Positions 10,889 through 21,250 of a stretch of 64,000 nt of DNA are shown piece by piece. Under the pieces are notes generated by a model, which saw nothing but the letters and a program-made list of their open reading frames with translations, was not told where the DNA came from and ran no database searches. Within the stretch, counting starts at the first letter, position 1, and each line of letters opens with the position of its first letter. Origin of the DNA: Lepidonotus clava (taxonomy: Eukaryota; Annelida; Polychaeta; Phyllodocida; Polynoidae); contig OW387136.1 in NCBI GenBank assembly GCA_936440205.1, positions 34,515,927-34,579,926 on the forward strand, in the 5' to 3' direction. The translations under genes and the position numbers were made by a program.

Positions 10889-13198
10889 TTGCAAGTCGTC
10901 GTAGAAAACAATCTGCGTAACGCAGGGAACTTATCTAAAAGCGATGACGTCACACCCCGGGGGTTAGCAAACCAGTCGTGTCCAAGCTTTCGTGACCGTA
11001 GTTTTCCTTCTCCTACGGTGAAAGTACAACACCGTGATCCAGATACGGTAATCCTGTGTGTTCCTGACAGTAAAGTCAATAATGTGAATCGAGTATATTG
11101 TGAAGATGCGATGGATAACGCATCAAAATGCGCCTCCGTAAACGCCTGCTGTACTCCGCCTGACCCCTTTCACGCGGGGAATGCCGGTACGAAAGTTGAT
11201 GACGTCACGGTTATCGGGGCGAAAAGTACACAGGCGGATGCGGAGGGTGCGAGTGAAAATGTGTTTTGCAAAAGTCTTTTTCGCGAAAAAGGTAAGGATT
11301 TTGCTAAAATCCATGGTTATAATGATGATATTCGTGTAGACGAGATCATCCCGGACAAGCCGGTATGCGATTTATTTGGTAACTCGCTGGGAAAAGTGGT
11401 TTACGAGAATTTCTCAGAAAAAATATTGTTTTCTGTCACTTCATCTTCGGGAAGGTTAGTGCGGGTTCATGAGGAATGCGCGCAAGGCATCTGCCGGTGC
11501 GAATTCTTTATTGACAACGCATTAGCCCAATTAAAACCATGTCGCTTCCATTATATTTTGTCCCTGGGATCTGCTAAATGTAAAGAAAAATACAGCCCTA
11601 TGGTTAACTCAGTGACTGATGGTTTTAAAATTGTAGATGATAGCGCAGGAAAAACAAGGTTAATCTATGACTGCAATAACTACAAGTCGGTATATGAGGG
11701 TGCCAATTTTGGAAAAATGGATGAAATAATTCATAAAGAGTTATCTGAAGGCTATTTAAAAATGGTAGATAGAAAACCAGACTGTATACATAGTTTAGGG
11801 GCAGTGCCTAAACCCGATGGAGGGGTTAGGCCTATAACAGATTGTAGCATGCCAAAGGACATTTCTATAAATAATTTTTGTGATGATATAATAGAAGAAT
11901 TCCAGTATAAAAGTGTTGAAAATGTATTGGCAATTTTACATGAAGGAGACTACATGGGCGTTGTTGATATAAAGTCAGCATATCGAGCAGTACCCATTTT
12001 CCCAGACCATAAAAAATATATGGGCTTGAGATGGGAGGTGGATGGCCAAGAGGTATATATTGAAGATCAAAGGCTAGCATTTGGATTAAGACTGGGGCCA
12101 ATGTATTTCAATCAAATATCAGAGTTTGTTTACGGCATACTAAGAGACATTTATAATTTACAAGTAGTAAATTATTTAGATGACTTCATTGTAATAGCAT
12201 CCACTTACAAAGAGGCAGAAAAAGCTCAAAAATTAGTTATACAAACACTAAGATATCTAGGGTTTTATATCTCTTGGGGAAAGGTTACCCCTCCCTCTCA
12301 AGTATGTAGATACCTGGGCTTAGATATCGACTCGTTGGAAATGGAGCTTAGATTACCATCAGATAAGCTAGAGAAGCTTAAATGCTTGTTAGATAAATAT
12401 TCAAGCAAGGCCACAATTGCTAGAAAAGAGTTAGAGAGTTTAGGAGGTCTTCTGTCCCACTGCGCTCATGTAGTTTCAGGGGGAAACGTATATTGTAGAA
12501 GAATATTTAACCTGTACAAAGTATTATCAAATAATAATTTGAAGGCAGTTAAAATAGGACAGGCCGCTAGGGACGACCTGAAATGGTGGAGAAATTTCTG
12601 TGAAAATTTCAATGGTCGGAGAAAAATAACTTATAAAGAATATTTACCACTAGTGTCGGATTCTTCTCTCAAAGGCTATGCCATATACAAGGGCCAGGAC
12701 TGGATTGCGGGGTACTGGAAAGAGCCAATAGATCTGGATAGTAAAGAATGTTCCCATATTATGGGACCCCCTACCTGTGATATATATGATAATACTAATA
12801 TAAATGAATTAGAATTGTGGCCAATTCTAGTGGGTTTAAGATCTTGGTTAGATGATCTGAGAGATCACAGTGTAAATATTTTTACAGACAACACACAGGT
12901 ATTTTATATGATCAAAAAGGGAGTGAGCACAAACTCGACGTGTATGGCATGGCTTAGAGAGATTTTCTGGATCTGCAAAATATATAAAATCCGTCTTGTC
13001 CCACATTACATCAACACTAAAAATAATCTGGTTGCAGACACCCTATCTAGGTTATTATATGTAAAATCAGAGGGGGAAGCCAAAAAATGTCTTGCAGGTT
13101 CCAATTTGTGCTGCATTAACAAAATTTTTAAATTTTGCAGAGAGAAAGGCCTTAAAAATGAGGGCAAAGGTGCTGAGGAGAGCCGCCGTGTCGACTAA
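10889..13198 (+). CDS. Reverse transcriptase-RNase H of the PAT-like element
   Basis: This open frame of about 769 codons contains, in order, a variable N-terminal extension, the reverse transcriptase with the catalytic box NYLDDF near residue 430, and a DIRS-type RNase H with a VSDSS start, an NELELWPI helix, a FTDN motif and a terminal ADTLSR. The frame opens at a non-ATG codon, so where translation begins is unclear. Members of this order use overlapping or closely spaced frames. Its end overlaps the recombinase frame by about 107 nt. Confidence 0.9.
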   Translation: MQVVVENNLRNAGNLSKSDDVTPRGLANQSCPSFRDRSFPSPTVKVQHRDPDTVILCVPDSKVNNVNRVYCEDAMDNASKCASVNACCTPPDPFHAGNAGTKVDDVTVIGAKSTQADAEGASENVFCKSLFREKGKDFAKIHGYNDDIRVDEIIPDKPVCDLFGNSLGKVVYENFSEKILFSVTSSSGRLVRVHEECAQGICRCEFFIDNALAQLKPCRFHYILSLGSAKCKEKYSPMVNSVTDGFKIVDDSAGKTRLIYDCNNYKSVYEGANFGKMDEIIHKELSEGYLKMVDRKPDCIHSLGAVPKPDGGVRPITDCSMPKDISINNFCDDIIEEFQYKSVENVLAILHEGDYMGVVDIKSAYRAVPIFPDHKKYMGLRWEVDGQEVYIEDQRLAFGLRLGPMYFNQISEFVYGILRDIYNLQVVNYLDDFIVIASTYKEAEKAQKLVIQTLRYLGFYISWGKVTPPSQVCRYLGLDIDSLEMELRLPSDKLEKLKCLLDKYSSKATIARKELESLGGLLSHCAHVVSGGNVYCRRIFNLYKVLSNNNLKAVKIGQAARDDLKWWRNFCENFNGRRKITYKEYLPLVSDSSLKGYAIYKGQDWIAGYWKEPIDLDSKECSHIMGPPTCDIYDNTNINELELWPILVGLRSWLDDLRDHSVNIFTDNTQVFYMIKKGVSTNSTCMAWLREIFWICKIYKIRLVPHYINTKNNLVADTLSRLLYVKSEGEAKKCLAGSNLCCINKIFKFCREKGLKNEGKGAEESRRVD

Positions 13199-14060
13199 CA
13201 CTTTAAAATTGAGGAGGAAACAGTGGGCTTGCTACAAAAAGGTCTGTAAAAAATTTAATTGGCCTATCTATAATATTAAATCTAAGCAAGCCTGCAGGTA
13301 TGTAACTTTTCTTTCATCAAAAATGAAATCCTCTTCAATTATTAACTATTATCAGGCGGTTATCTTCTTTCATAATGTCAAAGGCTTTCCTGTTCCGGAT
13401 TGGTCTAATAAGCACCTTAAAATGACAATAAAGGGTATAAAAAATACTGAAAATGTAAAATTGGACATCAAGGATCCAATTACAGCCTTACATTTAGAGA
13501 CAATGTATAGGAAGGTAAAATTTAATTCAGAGAAATGGCTGTTAGTCTGGATAGTAATTATCTTCTTGTTTAACACACTTTTGAGAGTGGGCCATGCTGT
13601 AAAATCTACTCACATGTTGTTGCGAGAACATGTAAAATTTAATAAATGGGGTATGGTCGTCAAGGTGACATCCTCAAAAACTACTAAAGATGTAGTTCAC
13701 ACTATTCCAGTAAACAGGAGTAGTAATAAGGCATTGTGTCCAGTGTTTTGGTTGGAGTTATTGTATAAGACCCACCCAGAGAAGGGGAGTTCACCTCTTT
13801 TCTCAACAAAAAATGTTTGTTACCTGAATTATTCAGAGTTTAATATGTTATTTAAAAGACTTATAATTAAGTCAAAAATTGAGGGTAATTTTTCTACCCA
13901 CTCTCTAAGAAGGGGTGGTACTACATGTTTATATAACTCAGGTGCTCCTTTAACTTTCATTAAGGAGCGAGGCAATTGGACCTCTGATTGTATTTATAGG
14001 TATATTAAACCTTCAGTAAGTGAGAAGGCAAAACAACAAAAAATTTATTCACTACGTTAG
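13092..14060 (+). CDS. Tyrosine recombinase of the PAT-like element
   Basis: A 322-aa frame with the catalytic set of phage-integrase-type recombinases: Arg in the LLRVGH motif, HSLRRG (H-x-x-R), a Trp (GNW) in the second histidine position, and the nucleophile Tyr in CIYRYI near the C-terminus. The enzyme inserts the circular DNA copy without target duplication. It overlaps the reverse-transcriptase frame and ends just before repeat B1, as in other PAT/DIRS elements. Confidence 0.92.
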   Translation: MQVPICAALTKFLNFAERKALKMRAKVLRRAAVSTNTLKLRRKQWACYKKVCKKFNWPIYNIKSKQACRYVTFLSSKMKSSSIINYYQAVIFFHNVKGFPVPDWSNKHLKMTIKGIKNTENVKLDIKDPITALHLETMYRKVKFNSEKWLLVWIVIIFLFNTLLRVGHAVKSTHMLLREHVKFNKWGMVVKVTSSKTTKDVVHTIPVNRSSNKALCPVFWLELLYKTHPEKGSSPLFSTKNVCYLNYSEFNMLFKRLIIKSKIEGNFSTHSLRRGGTTCLYNSGAPLTFIKERGNWTSDCIYRYIKPSVSEKAKQQKIYSLR

Positions 14061-14081
14061 GTGATTAGTTTGGAGGTTTTG

Positions 14082-14494
14082 GGATTAAATAAATATTTCC
14101 CATATTTATCTATGTCCAAACTTAATCACTTGTTACTTGTTATTCCTATTCTAGCAAATTTAATAATCACGCATAGAACCGGTAAATGTAATATTTTGGG
14201 TTCCGAGACCTCAAAATTGTTATTTCCGGGAGCAGGCGGTGACGTAACCTCTTCCATCTCCGTGGTTACGCGGATCCGTTGACATGTCACTATATAAACT
14301 CGGAGCGTAACCGTTGGTTTTCAGTTGCTCCCACACCACCGACCTGCTCACATCGTCTAATTTTAAATTTTAGCTTGTTGTAATAGGAGGATTAAATAAA
14401 TATTTCCCATATTTATCTATGTCCAAACTTAATCACTTGTTACTTGTTATTCCTATTCTAGCAAATTTAATAATCACGCATAGAACCGGTAAAT
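14082..14494 (+). repeat. Terminal block B1-A2-B2
   Basis: B1 (14082-14187) and B2 (14389-14494) are direct copies of 106 bp. A2 (14188-14360) copies A1. A 28-nt unique spacer separates A2 from B2. The established model is that these repeats allow a full circular DNA intermediate to be made by template jumps before recombinase insertion. Confidence 0.88.
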
Positions 14495-14632
14495 ATTTTA
14501 CGTTTGTTATTATTTACATTTTAGGTTAAGATGAATTACTTTTTACGTTGAAATTACATTTTACGTTGATTCCAGTTACATTTTACATAAATTTACATTT
14601 TACATGAGATTTACATTTTACGGTCTAACAGG

Positions 14633-15083
14633 GGTCAAAAATGGTCAAAAATAGCATATGGACGGTCCCTAACAAAGCATATATCAAGAAATTGCTACAG
14701 CAACCTTCTTGTTGGAAGTACTTGTCAAGCCAGTCCAACGTTTATATTTCCTTCAGCGGATTTTGGAAGGTTTGTAGACTAAGTTCATACCTAGAACCCC
14801 ATACCCTGTTCTAGGTCTTTTGCCCCCTAGCCATGTGCCTCCCAGATCTTTTGCCCCCCGGACATTTGCCCCCGCGGACTTTTGAATAGGCCGATTTGAA
14901 AGCCTATCAGTCAAGCGACTTGGTCAAAATTACCTAATAGGTATGGGGCTTAACATGCTGGCAATAGCGGCCGTAGCTATATAGGAGTAACATCCATGCA
15001 GTTTGCGTATTGTGATTGCGAAAGTAGCTGTTAATTCAACTTCATGGGCAGACCATTCGTGGTGAGCGTATTGACTCGATCAA
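14633..15083. other. Spacer with short TTTTGCCCCC repeats
   Basis: Around 14810-14890 a C-rich motif TCTTTTGCCCCC-x recurs three to four times at intervals of about 20-30 bp. I see no gene. Confidence 0.4.
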
Positions 15084-16265
15084 CAGTGGCGGATCCATGC
15101 AGATCTTTGAAAAGCTGTTAGGGGCGCGGTATTAGAAAGTGGGGTAGGTGGGGCGCACTCCTATTTTTCAGAATATCACTCAGGCCCGTAACTAGGGGGT
15201 GTGGCGGGGGTGGCGGACCAATCCCCCACCCAGGAATTTTTTAAAAAAAAGTTACACCTTGGGACCATCCATAAAATTAATGATGTTACACTTTTTCGGG
15301 GTACTTTCGGGACCCACCCACCCACCTGTCATGCTAGATTTTCTGACTTAGGGATGGACAACACCTCAGAGTGGCTTCATTTGCAACAATGAAGAGTGTG
15401 CAGTAACCATAAAGGCTAAAACAAAATATCAAACATCAAATGAAAGAACACATTTTTCTGTATCTATTGGAACATATTTTGTTCTCAATACTTTAAAATC
15501 CGAGGAATTATCTGCAAAAAACAATTTTTTTCACTTTTATTTTTTGAACATGGACATCTCGTTAACCACTCAATATTTCCTAATGAAACTTCTTGGACAT
15601 GTATATAACATTCATTTGGAGGGAAGCGTGTCGCAGACTTTTTATTTAGGACCTACTTTTTGTTTTATGTCAAAAACGGGAAACGTTTCATCATTCTCTG
15701 CAAATGAATGTTCTCTATGTGCTGTGAAAATTTCATATCTTTCCATTAAATATTAAGCGAGATATTCATGTTAAAAAAATTAAAGTTAAAAATCATTTTT
15801 TTGTATTCTTAGCAGGCTTGTACTGGCACATACCTATACATAGTAATATGATTTATATGAGTAGATAGGGCTTAAAAGGGGTATTGAATGATATATGACT
15901 TACAATTTTGCCATACATATTGAATCATATAAGCCTAATTAAAGAGAGTCTGGCGAATTGGCCGCTGAGAGGTGTTGTCTATCCTTAAACATGAAATTAG
16001 GGTGAATTTTCATGTGTGACATCACTTTATGGATGGCCCCCTTCCCTTCAAAAATTTAATGTAAAAACCCCTCAATTTAGTAGGGAAATATTGAAAAGTT
16101 TCCCTTTTAACTGCTTGCCACCCCCTTTTCAAGTTCAAATTATTGAAAATATAGGCAAAAGTTCCATTAATTTTGTGGAACCTCGCCAGCCCCCCTCCCC
16201 CAGCAGAACCTAGGTACGGGCCTGATCACACATTAAATGCCCCCCCCCCTCCCCTGAATCCGCCA
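15084..16265. mobile_element. Two nested MITE-like elements
   Basis: The outer termini are CAGTGGCGGATCCA at 15084 and the near-complement ATCCGCCACTG ending at 16265. Inside, CAGGCCCGTAACTAGG at 15181 pairs with CCTAGGTACGGGCCTG ending at 16221. The inner right half (about 16040-16170) matches the body of the MITE at 9212-9440 closely. The interior contains short open frames without recognisable similarity. Confidence 0.65.
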
Positions 16266-17152
16266 CTGATGATTGCAGCCTTTTGTGGTCCCATTCTGAG
16301 TTTTCCAACTGTCATATAGTAATATTCATTTTTGTCCGTGTTAGCATAACATTTGTCATAATTCACATGCCATCAGTGTCAGAAGTTCTCACCAGTGCTA
16401 TACCAAACTGTACCGAATTTGTCACTTCTATAATATTTTGACGTTCTGTGTGAGAAATTTGATTCTGGACATTCTATGCACCGATCCAATTCTGTTTGTG
16501 TAATTCAAAAACGCGCATACAAACTTGCACTCCCGTTATTTCATAAACAATAACATTGATGCACCGGTCACCCAACAGGCCACATATCGGGGGGGGGGGG
16601 GGGGTCCCTGATCCCCCCACCCCGACCCCCCTTGGTGGACCCCCAAACTGTTAAAAGAGGGCAAAATGCACGCCCTTCAAATAATTTTCAAAGTTTTTAA
16701 GTTTTCACAAAATTCTATAAAATATTATTTTAATTTCATGGTAATATTGATAGATTAATGTATTTTATGTATGTAAGTCTTTATGAGTAGGGGGTGAAAA
16801 TGCAATGATCTATTTTTTTAAATCTATGTCATGCAGGTCATTTATCATGCCTAGTATCGCACATTATTTCAACCTTCCTGAATCTATAAATCAATATCTA
16901 TTTTCTCTGTGTTCTATTGTCGTCATTACAATTCTTTAAATCTTGAAAATACGAGGGCGGGATAAGGGGGGAGAAGTCTGCAGCTGGCAGACCGGTCCTA
17001 GGTGTGCAGGGGGTTTGAACAAGGTTGGGGGAGCTCAGGAGACCTGCCCTGAGTGTCCAGGAGGCGGGATAAGAAAGGGGGAGGATGGGGGACCTGCCCT
17101 GAAAAATTATGATACAAATTATTTATCCTGAATTGGTGAGATTGAGGTGGTG

Positions 17153-17275
17153 CGATCAGTCCATGGAGGTGGTGCGATAAGTCCATGGAGGTGGCGCCAT
17201 CGATCCATTGAGGTGGTGCTATATGTCCAGGAAAAGTGGTGCCATCGGTCCATAGTGCCATCAGTCCAATTACCC
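17153..17275. repeat. 22-bp minisatellite
   Basis: The unit GAGGTGGTGCGATCAGTCCATG repeats about five and a half times with a few substitutions per unit, the last copies being more diverged. Open frames across it reflect the repeat only. Confidence 0.8.
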
Positions 17276-17734
17276 CTATGATTATACTGACGCCCCCATC
17301 CCCCCCCCCCCCCACGGGTTTTGGATATCTTGTATCCGCCAAACTATACACCCTTCTCACGAACCTGGGCACTGCAGTGGAGAGGAGTCGAGACCAAAGT
17401 GGCGGGATAGCTCACATAGGGTTATTATAGGAGAAATGGGCTGAGTATTAAGATTTAATCTCGCATTAAAAAAAATGTCAGGAGCATATTGCCAGTATGG
17501 GCTTTAGCACAAGTTGTATTTTTGTGAACAATCACATTGAAATAACCATATAAGAATCCCTTCATTGCCTCATAGATTGCCAAGTTTCAGTCAGTGAATT
17601 TACCTAGAGTGCAGAACATATTATATTTATCAATATTCCGATACCTAAGTTGTTTCTGATGTTCTGGGTATATACCACAATTTTGTTCAGTTGATGTATC
17701 AACGTTTTCTTTCTTCTATATCAGGAATAATTAC

Positions 17735-17830
17735 CTAGATAGAGTAGTGGTAACGTTTAGCATTGGTAATCAAAATGTCTGGGGTTCGCTTCTCAACTGT
17801 GCAAAGTATAAGATAAAATCTTTTCATGAA
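17735..17830 (+). repeat. tRNA-like SINE remnant
   Basis: An A-box-like TAGAGTAGTGGTAA is followed about 35 bp later by a B-box-like GGGGTTCGCTTCTC. The spacing suits an RNA polymerase III promoter of a tRNA-derived SINE. The acceptor and anticodon arms of a real tRNA do not fold here, so this is not called as a tRNA gene. Confidence 0.45.
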
Positions 17831-20074
17831 TTTCAAATGGTATAAATGAAATCATATCATAGATGTACATATGTATCTCTATTGTGATAATGTGCATCTG
17901 GTAATTTCTCAAATAACCTCCGGAGGTTTAGTGATAGTAAACCTCCGAGGAGGTTATATAGCATATCCTCCACTGACCGCTGGGAACGATAGATATAAAT
18001 TATGGACCGGGAGTATTATACTATAAGGAAACCTGTATGGACGAAGTAACAAGACCTGTATGCGCGGACGTTGAGTCCGCGTTTGTTAAAAATTCTATGC
18101 GCGCAGCAGTCACCGCGCATTGGATCCAGTAGGAATTTCCAATAACTTTATTTGATGTCAGCGGTGAATCTAGGGTTTTGAAGAGGGACGGGGGCCACAA
18201 TAGAAACATTTTACCTTCAGAAAACAGTTGTTGTTTTTTTCAGAAAAAAAGAAGGGGCCTCTGAATCTCATGGCAATTGCTTGAAAAAACGCTGCGTTGA
18301 TGCCCTTGAAAGGTCAATCATCAATAACATAAGTATGTTATAAAACAATGGTGTACCTAATGACCGTGTGAAGATATATAACGTTATAATTATTATCATG
18401 ATATGATTTTCAAAATAAACTAACTGAACAGTTGATAAGCAATGGTCTTCAAATACTCATGGATAACATTGACATGATTGAATGCTAGATTTGACATTAA
18501 ACACAATCTTATATGATCTTGTTAGGGTGGGCACATGTAATCCAGGTTGTCCTTTTCGAGTGCCTCACTCTCATGACAATGACGCTGGTTATGATTACCG
18601 ACGATCATCAGTTGAAGATTCTTTTTCTAACATCACTCAGGAACGGATCCAGAAATTCGCCTATATAGAAAAAAAGTCCCGTCGCCCCCTCCAGGACCAC
18701 AAGTTTTACATTTAAAAAAAGAAGTAACATTTAACCCCCTAAAAAAAAAAAAGGGGGGGGGGGGGGGGTTCCGCACGCCCCATGCGCCCCCGCTAAATCC
18801 ATCCATGTCATTGCAGGCTGTTTTGTAACCAGCTATTTGTGACTTGTTTGCGGACAAAGCATGTGTTATGCATTCCATGCATTCCCTTCGTCCTTGGACC
18901 TGATTGCGGCCAGACAGTATTGAATGTGCCGCTATCTTCATTCCTGCATCTCTTTTACCAGCGAATCCAAAATGAGCCCCCACACCCCCACCCCTCCATC
19001 CCCATAGAAAATGAGGAGAGGCAGATGTGGATCTTTAGGGGACATTGTGCAGGTGACGTCACATATTGGATACTAGGATGGCCGCCATATTGGTGATCAC
19101 CTTCTAGTATCTATTATTCTGGACCATTTAAAACAAATATTTTTCCAAACTTTTACTTGAAGACAATCAGGGGTTCATAATCAAAATGAAAATCTACATA
19201 TATATGTTCTGCATAAATTGTGTGAACAATCCTCATCGGAAACCCATATAGAAGGGCGCCACAGAGGGTCTTTCTGTCTCTTATACTTATAACCTACCCT
19301 CTCCACTCTATTAATGGGATCGCTGAGCAACTGTGCTATTACGTATTTAGATGTATATATATATATATTAGGTATATGTGTCTGCAATGTCGGTCAACCA
19401 CATCTCCTTGGAGTTCCCGCTTACTGGCCGGGGGTATGAGATATTTGGGTTTGAACTTCACTGCTCTGAAGGTGGGGGGGGGGGGGGGGGGGCGAGTTAG
19501 CCGAAACTATTGTTAGTACGAGTACCCTCAATAACCAATCGTCGGCCATTGCCCGTCTTACCTACCAATTGGGACGTGACCACGTAATGGGTCTAGACCC
19601 CTAAAACCGACAGGGCAACATTGTCATTTCTTTAATTCACCCAACCACGGTTAGTCAATTTCTTGAATTCTACCTGCAGGTTAGTTTTGATCAGTATACA
19701 TGTTGGGTAATATGTCAGTAGTCGACACATCACAAGGCTTTAGCATAGCAATATTTATTTATCATATAACTACTTGTAGCTTGACGTGATGAAAAACGAG
19801 AGATCACTATTTTTCAAATGTGTATCCATATATATTAAATATTTTCCAAGTTCTTTACAAATTCATTCATTAAATCTGGATTTATCACAATTATTCATTA
19901 ATTTTCTATAGTTTTCCAGTCGTATGGTTGACAAAATTGGTCCTTAGTAACATGAGAGAAAAATGAAGGACATGACATTAGCTATATTTCTTAAATTCGA
20001 CATGCAACATGGAATTTTGTAAAATCGACATGGAAATTCTAAAAATATATATAGTGACAGGCAATATGATTATA

Positions 20075-20950
20075 TCTTAAGGACAATTGTGCCATTATAT
20101 AGGCCTATAGGAAACATGTTCAAAATTTGGCACATTGAAAGTTATACCTATAGAGGCACAAAAAATGCAAAAATAATAATAGGTCACTGTGGAAACTTTT
20201 TAGCTAAAGTAGTCTAATTATATAAAGATAGGTCAGAAATCGACCTAGACAATAAATTTGAGAATATGACTTTATTAGCTAATTATTTTGATAGAAATGA
20301 TATGAGGACCAGCCTAATGCTTTTGGAAAATACATTGATGTTTTCTCAAGTGAGAAAGAAAAGCTTTTGTGAAATCAGATTATGTATATTATATGTATTC
20401 TTAACTTGAATGTATGCAAAATGAACTATTTCATAAATTCAATAATTCAAATTGAAAATTGAAAATCACACTAAAATGTTGATATCACAAACATACAGAT
20501 GTAGGCTATCATATCAAGTAAAATATTTGGTCACCCTAATATAGGGCCAGTGGAGTTGAATACAAATTTCAAACCTAAAAATGGCTTAAAATGGTTATTC
20601 ATTTATTTTTCAATACATTCACTAAAATCTTTACTTATATTCTATGTTATTCCCGAGACCCCTCAATAATTTGGATGCATAATGTACCTTTATACAACCC
20701 AACCTATATTAAATGAAAGACAGGAGGAAATGTAATTCTTATATAGTAAAAATCGTTTGTCAGCACTTGCCATATTTCCCTAATACTAGTCATATCACAC
20801 CACTTTTACCTTTAAACTATACCTTTTGGCTAATTTTCTATTGTTTTTCCGAATATAACATTTATTATTGAGTATTTCTGTAAATTTGAGAAGGATTGAA
20901 GAACTTTCAATTTTGGATATAATTATGTGGAAAATGGTATGATTGTCTAT
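20075..20950. repeat. Interspersed AT-rich repeat, GGTCACCATGG family (copy 1)
   Basis: A recognisable start (GACAATTGTGCCATTATA) is followed about 100 bp later by ATAGGTCACTGTGGAAACTTTTTAGCTA. The same order occurs at about 26741-26870 and 37388-37510, with a second GGTCACC-type block some 330-400 bp downstream in each copy (about 20530, 27207, 37868). The family has no visible coding sequence. Confidence 0.55.
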
Positions 20951-21105
20951 AAATTTGACATGCAACACTGGGACCCCTCATCCATACCCTCACGTAGGTC
21001 CAAAGAGGAGCTGTCTGGTCTGTGTGTACAGGTTTAGAGTCTGTGCTTACATGCAGCCTTGCTTTGAATGTTTGGGGTTTGAGAGTTAGTCTGGAAAGTT
21101 CAATC

Positions 21106-21250
21106 ATGAATTTGCCTACAGGTTACTATACATGGCTTGACCATTTTCATTCTAATACAAATTATTTGGAGGAAACCCATAAATTCCTACGAAAAAATTC
21201 AGAAAATCTTGGATTTGACAAGGCAAAGTCAATGATCAGCATTGGAGCAG
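21106..21250 (+). CDS. Methyltransferase exon 1
   Basis: This exon is 145 nt, phase 1 at its end, with donor GTAGGC. It encodes the lid and the first half of the SAM-binding loop (SIGAG). It has the same length and phase as the minus-strand paralogue exon at 6061-6205. The frame stays open upstream, so an earlier start or a 5' exon cannot be excluded. Confidence 0.78.

Larger units (their letters stand above)
9621..14494 (+). mobile_element. PAT-like (DIRS-order) tyrosine-recombinase retrotransposon, apparently whole
   Basis: The element of about 4.87 kb shows the split direct repeat layout A1-ORFs-B1-A2-B2 known for PAT/Ngaro-type members of the DIRS order. A1 is 9621-9793, B1 14082-14187, A2 14188-14360 and B2 14389-14494. 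B1 and A2 abut exactly. The three expected frames lie in order: a Gag-like protein with zinc knuckles, reverse transcriptase-RNase H, and a tyrosine recombinase. I see no breaks in these parts. A1 and A2 differ at about one position and B1/B2 look identical, which indicates a young insertion. No target-site duplication flanks it, as expected for recombinase-mediated integration. Confidence 0.92.
8503..14632. mobile_element. Fold-back element of the same family, split by a PAT-like retrotransposon
   Basis: The left end at about 8504 reads TGTTAGACCGTAAAA, and the right end at 14632 reads its complement TTTTACGGTCTAACA. The flanks on both sides are G-rich (possible GGGG target duplication). Left-arm repeats run to about 8700. 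Right-arm repeats start at about 9560, are interrupted exactly at 9620/14495 by the retrotransposon, and resume to 14632. Joining the two flanks restores a normal arm sub-repeat (GTAACATTTTACG), so the retroelement is younger than this element. Confidence 0.7.
16266..21105. other. Gene-free stretch with homopolymers and small repeats
   Basis: I see no convincing gene. It holds a run of 16 G (16589-16604), an A12-G16 junction (18741-18768), a run of 19 G (19474-19492), and a hairpin with a 7-bp stem at about 18062-18080. A palindromic AACCTCCGGAGGTTT motif lies near 17918-17955. A GATACTAGGATGG/CCTTCTAGTATC inverted repeat lies at about 19066-19112. From about 20000 the DNA becomes AT-rich interspersed repeat. 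Confidence 0.5.
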
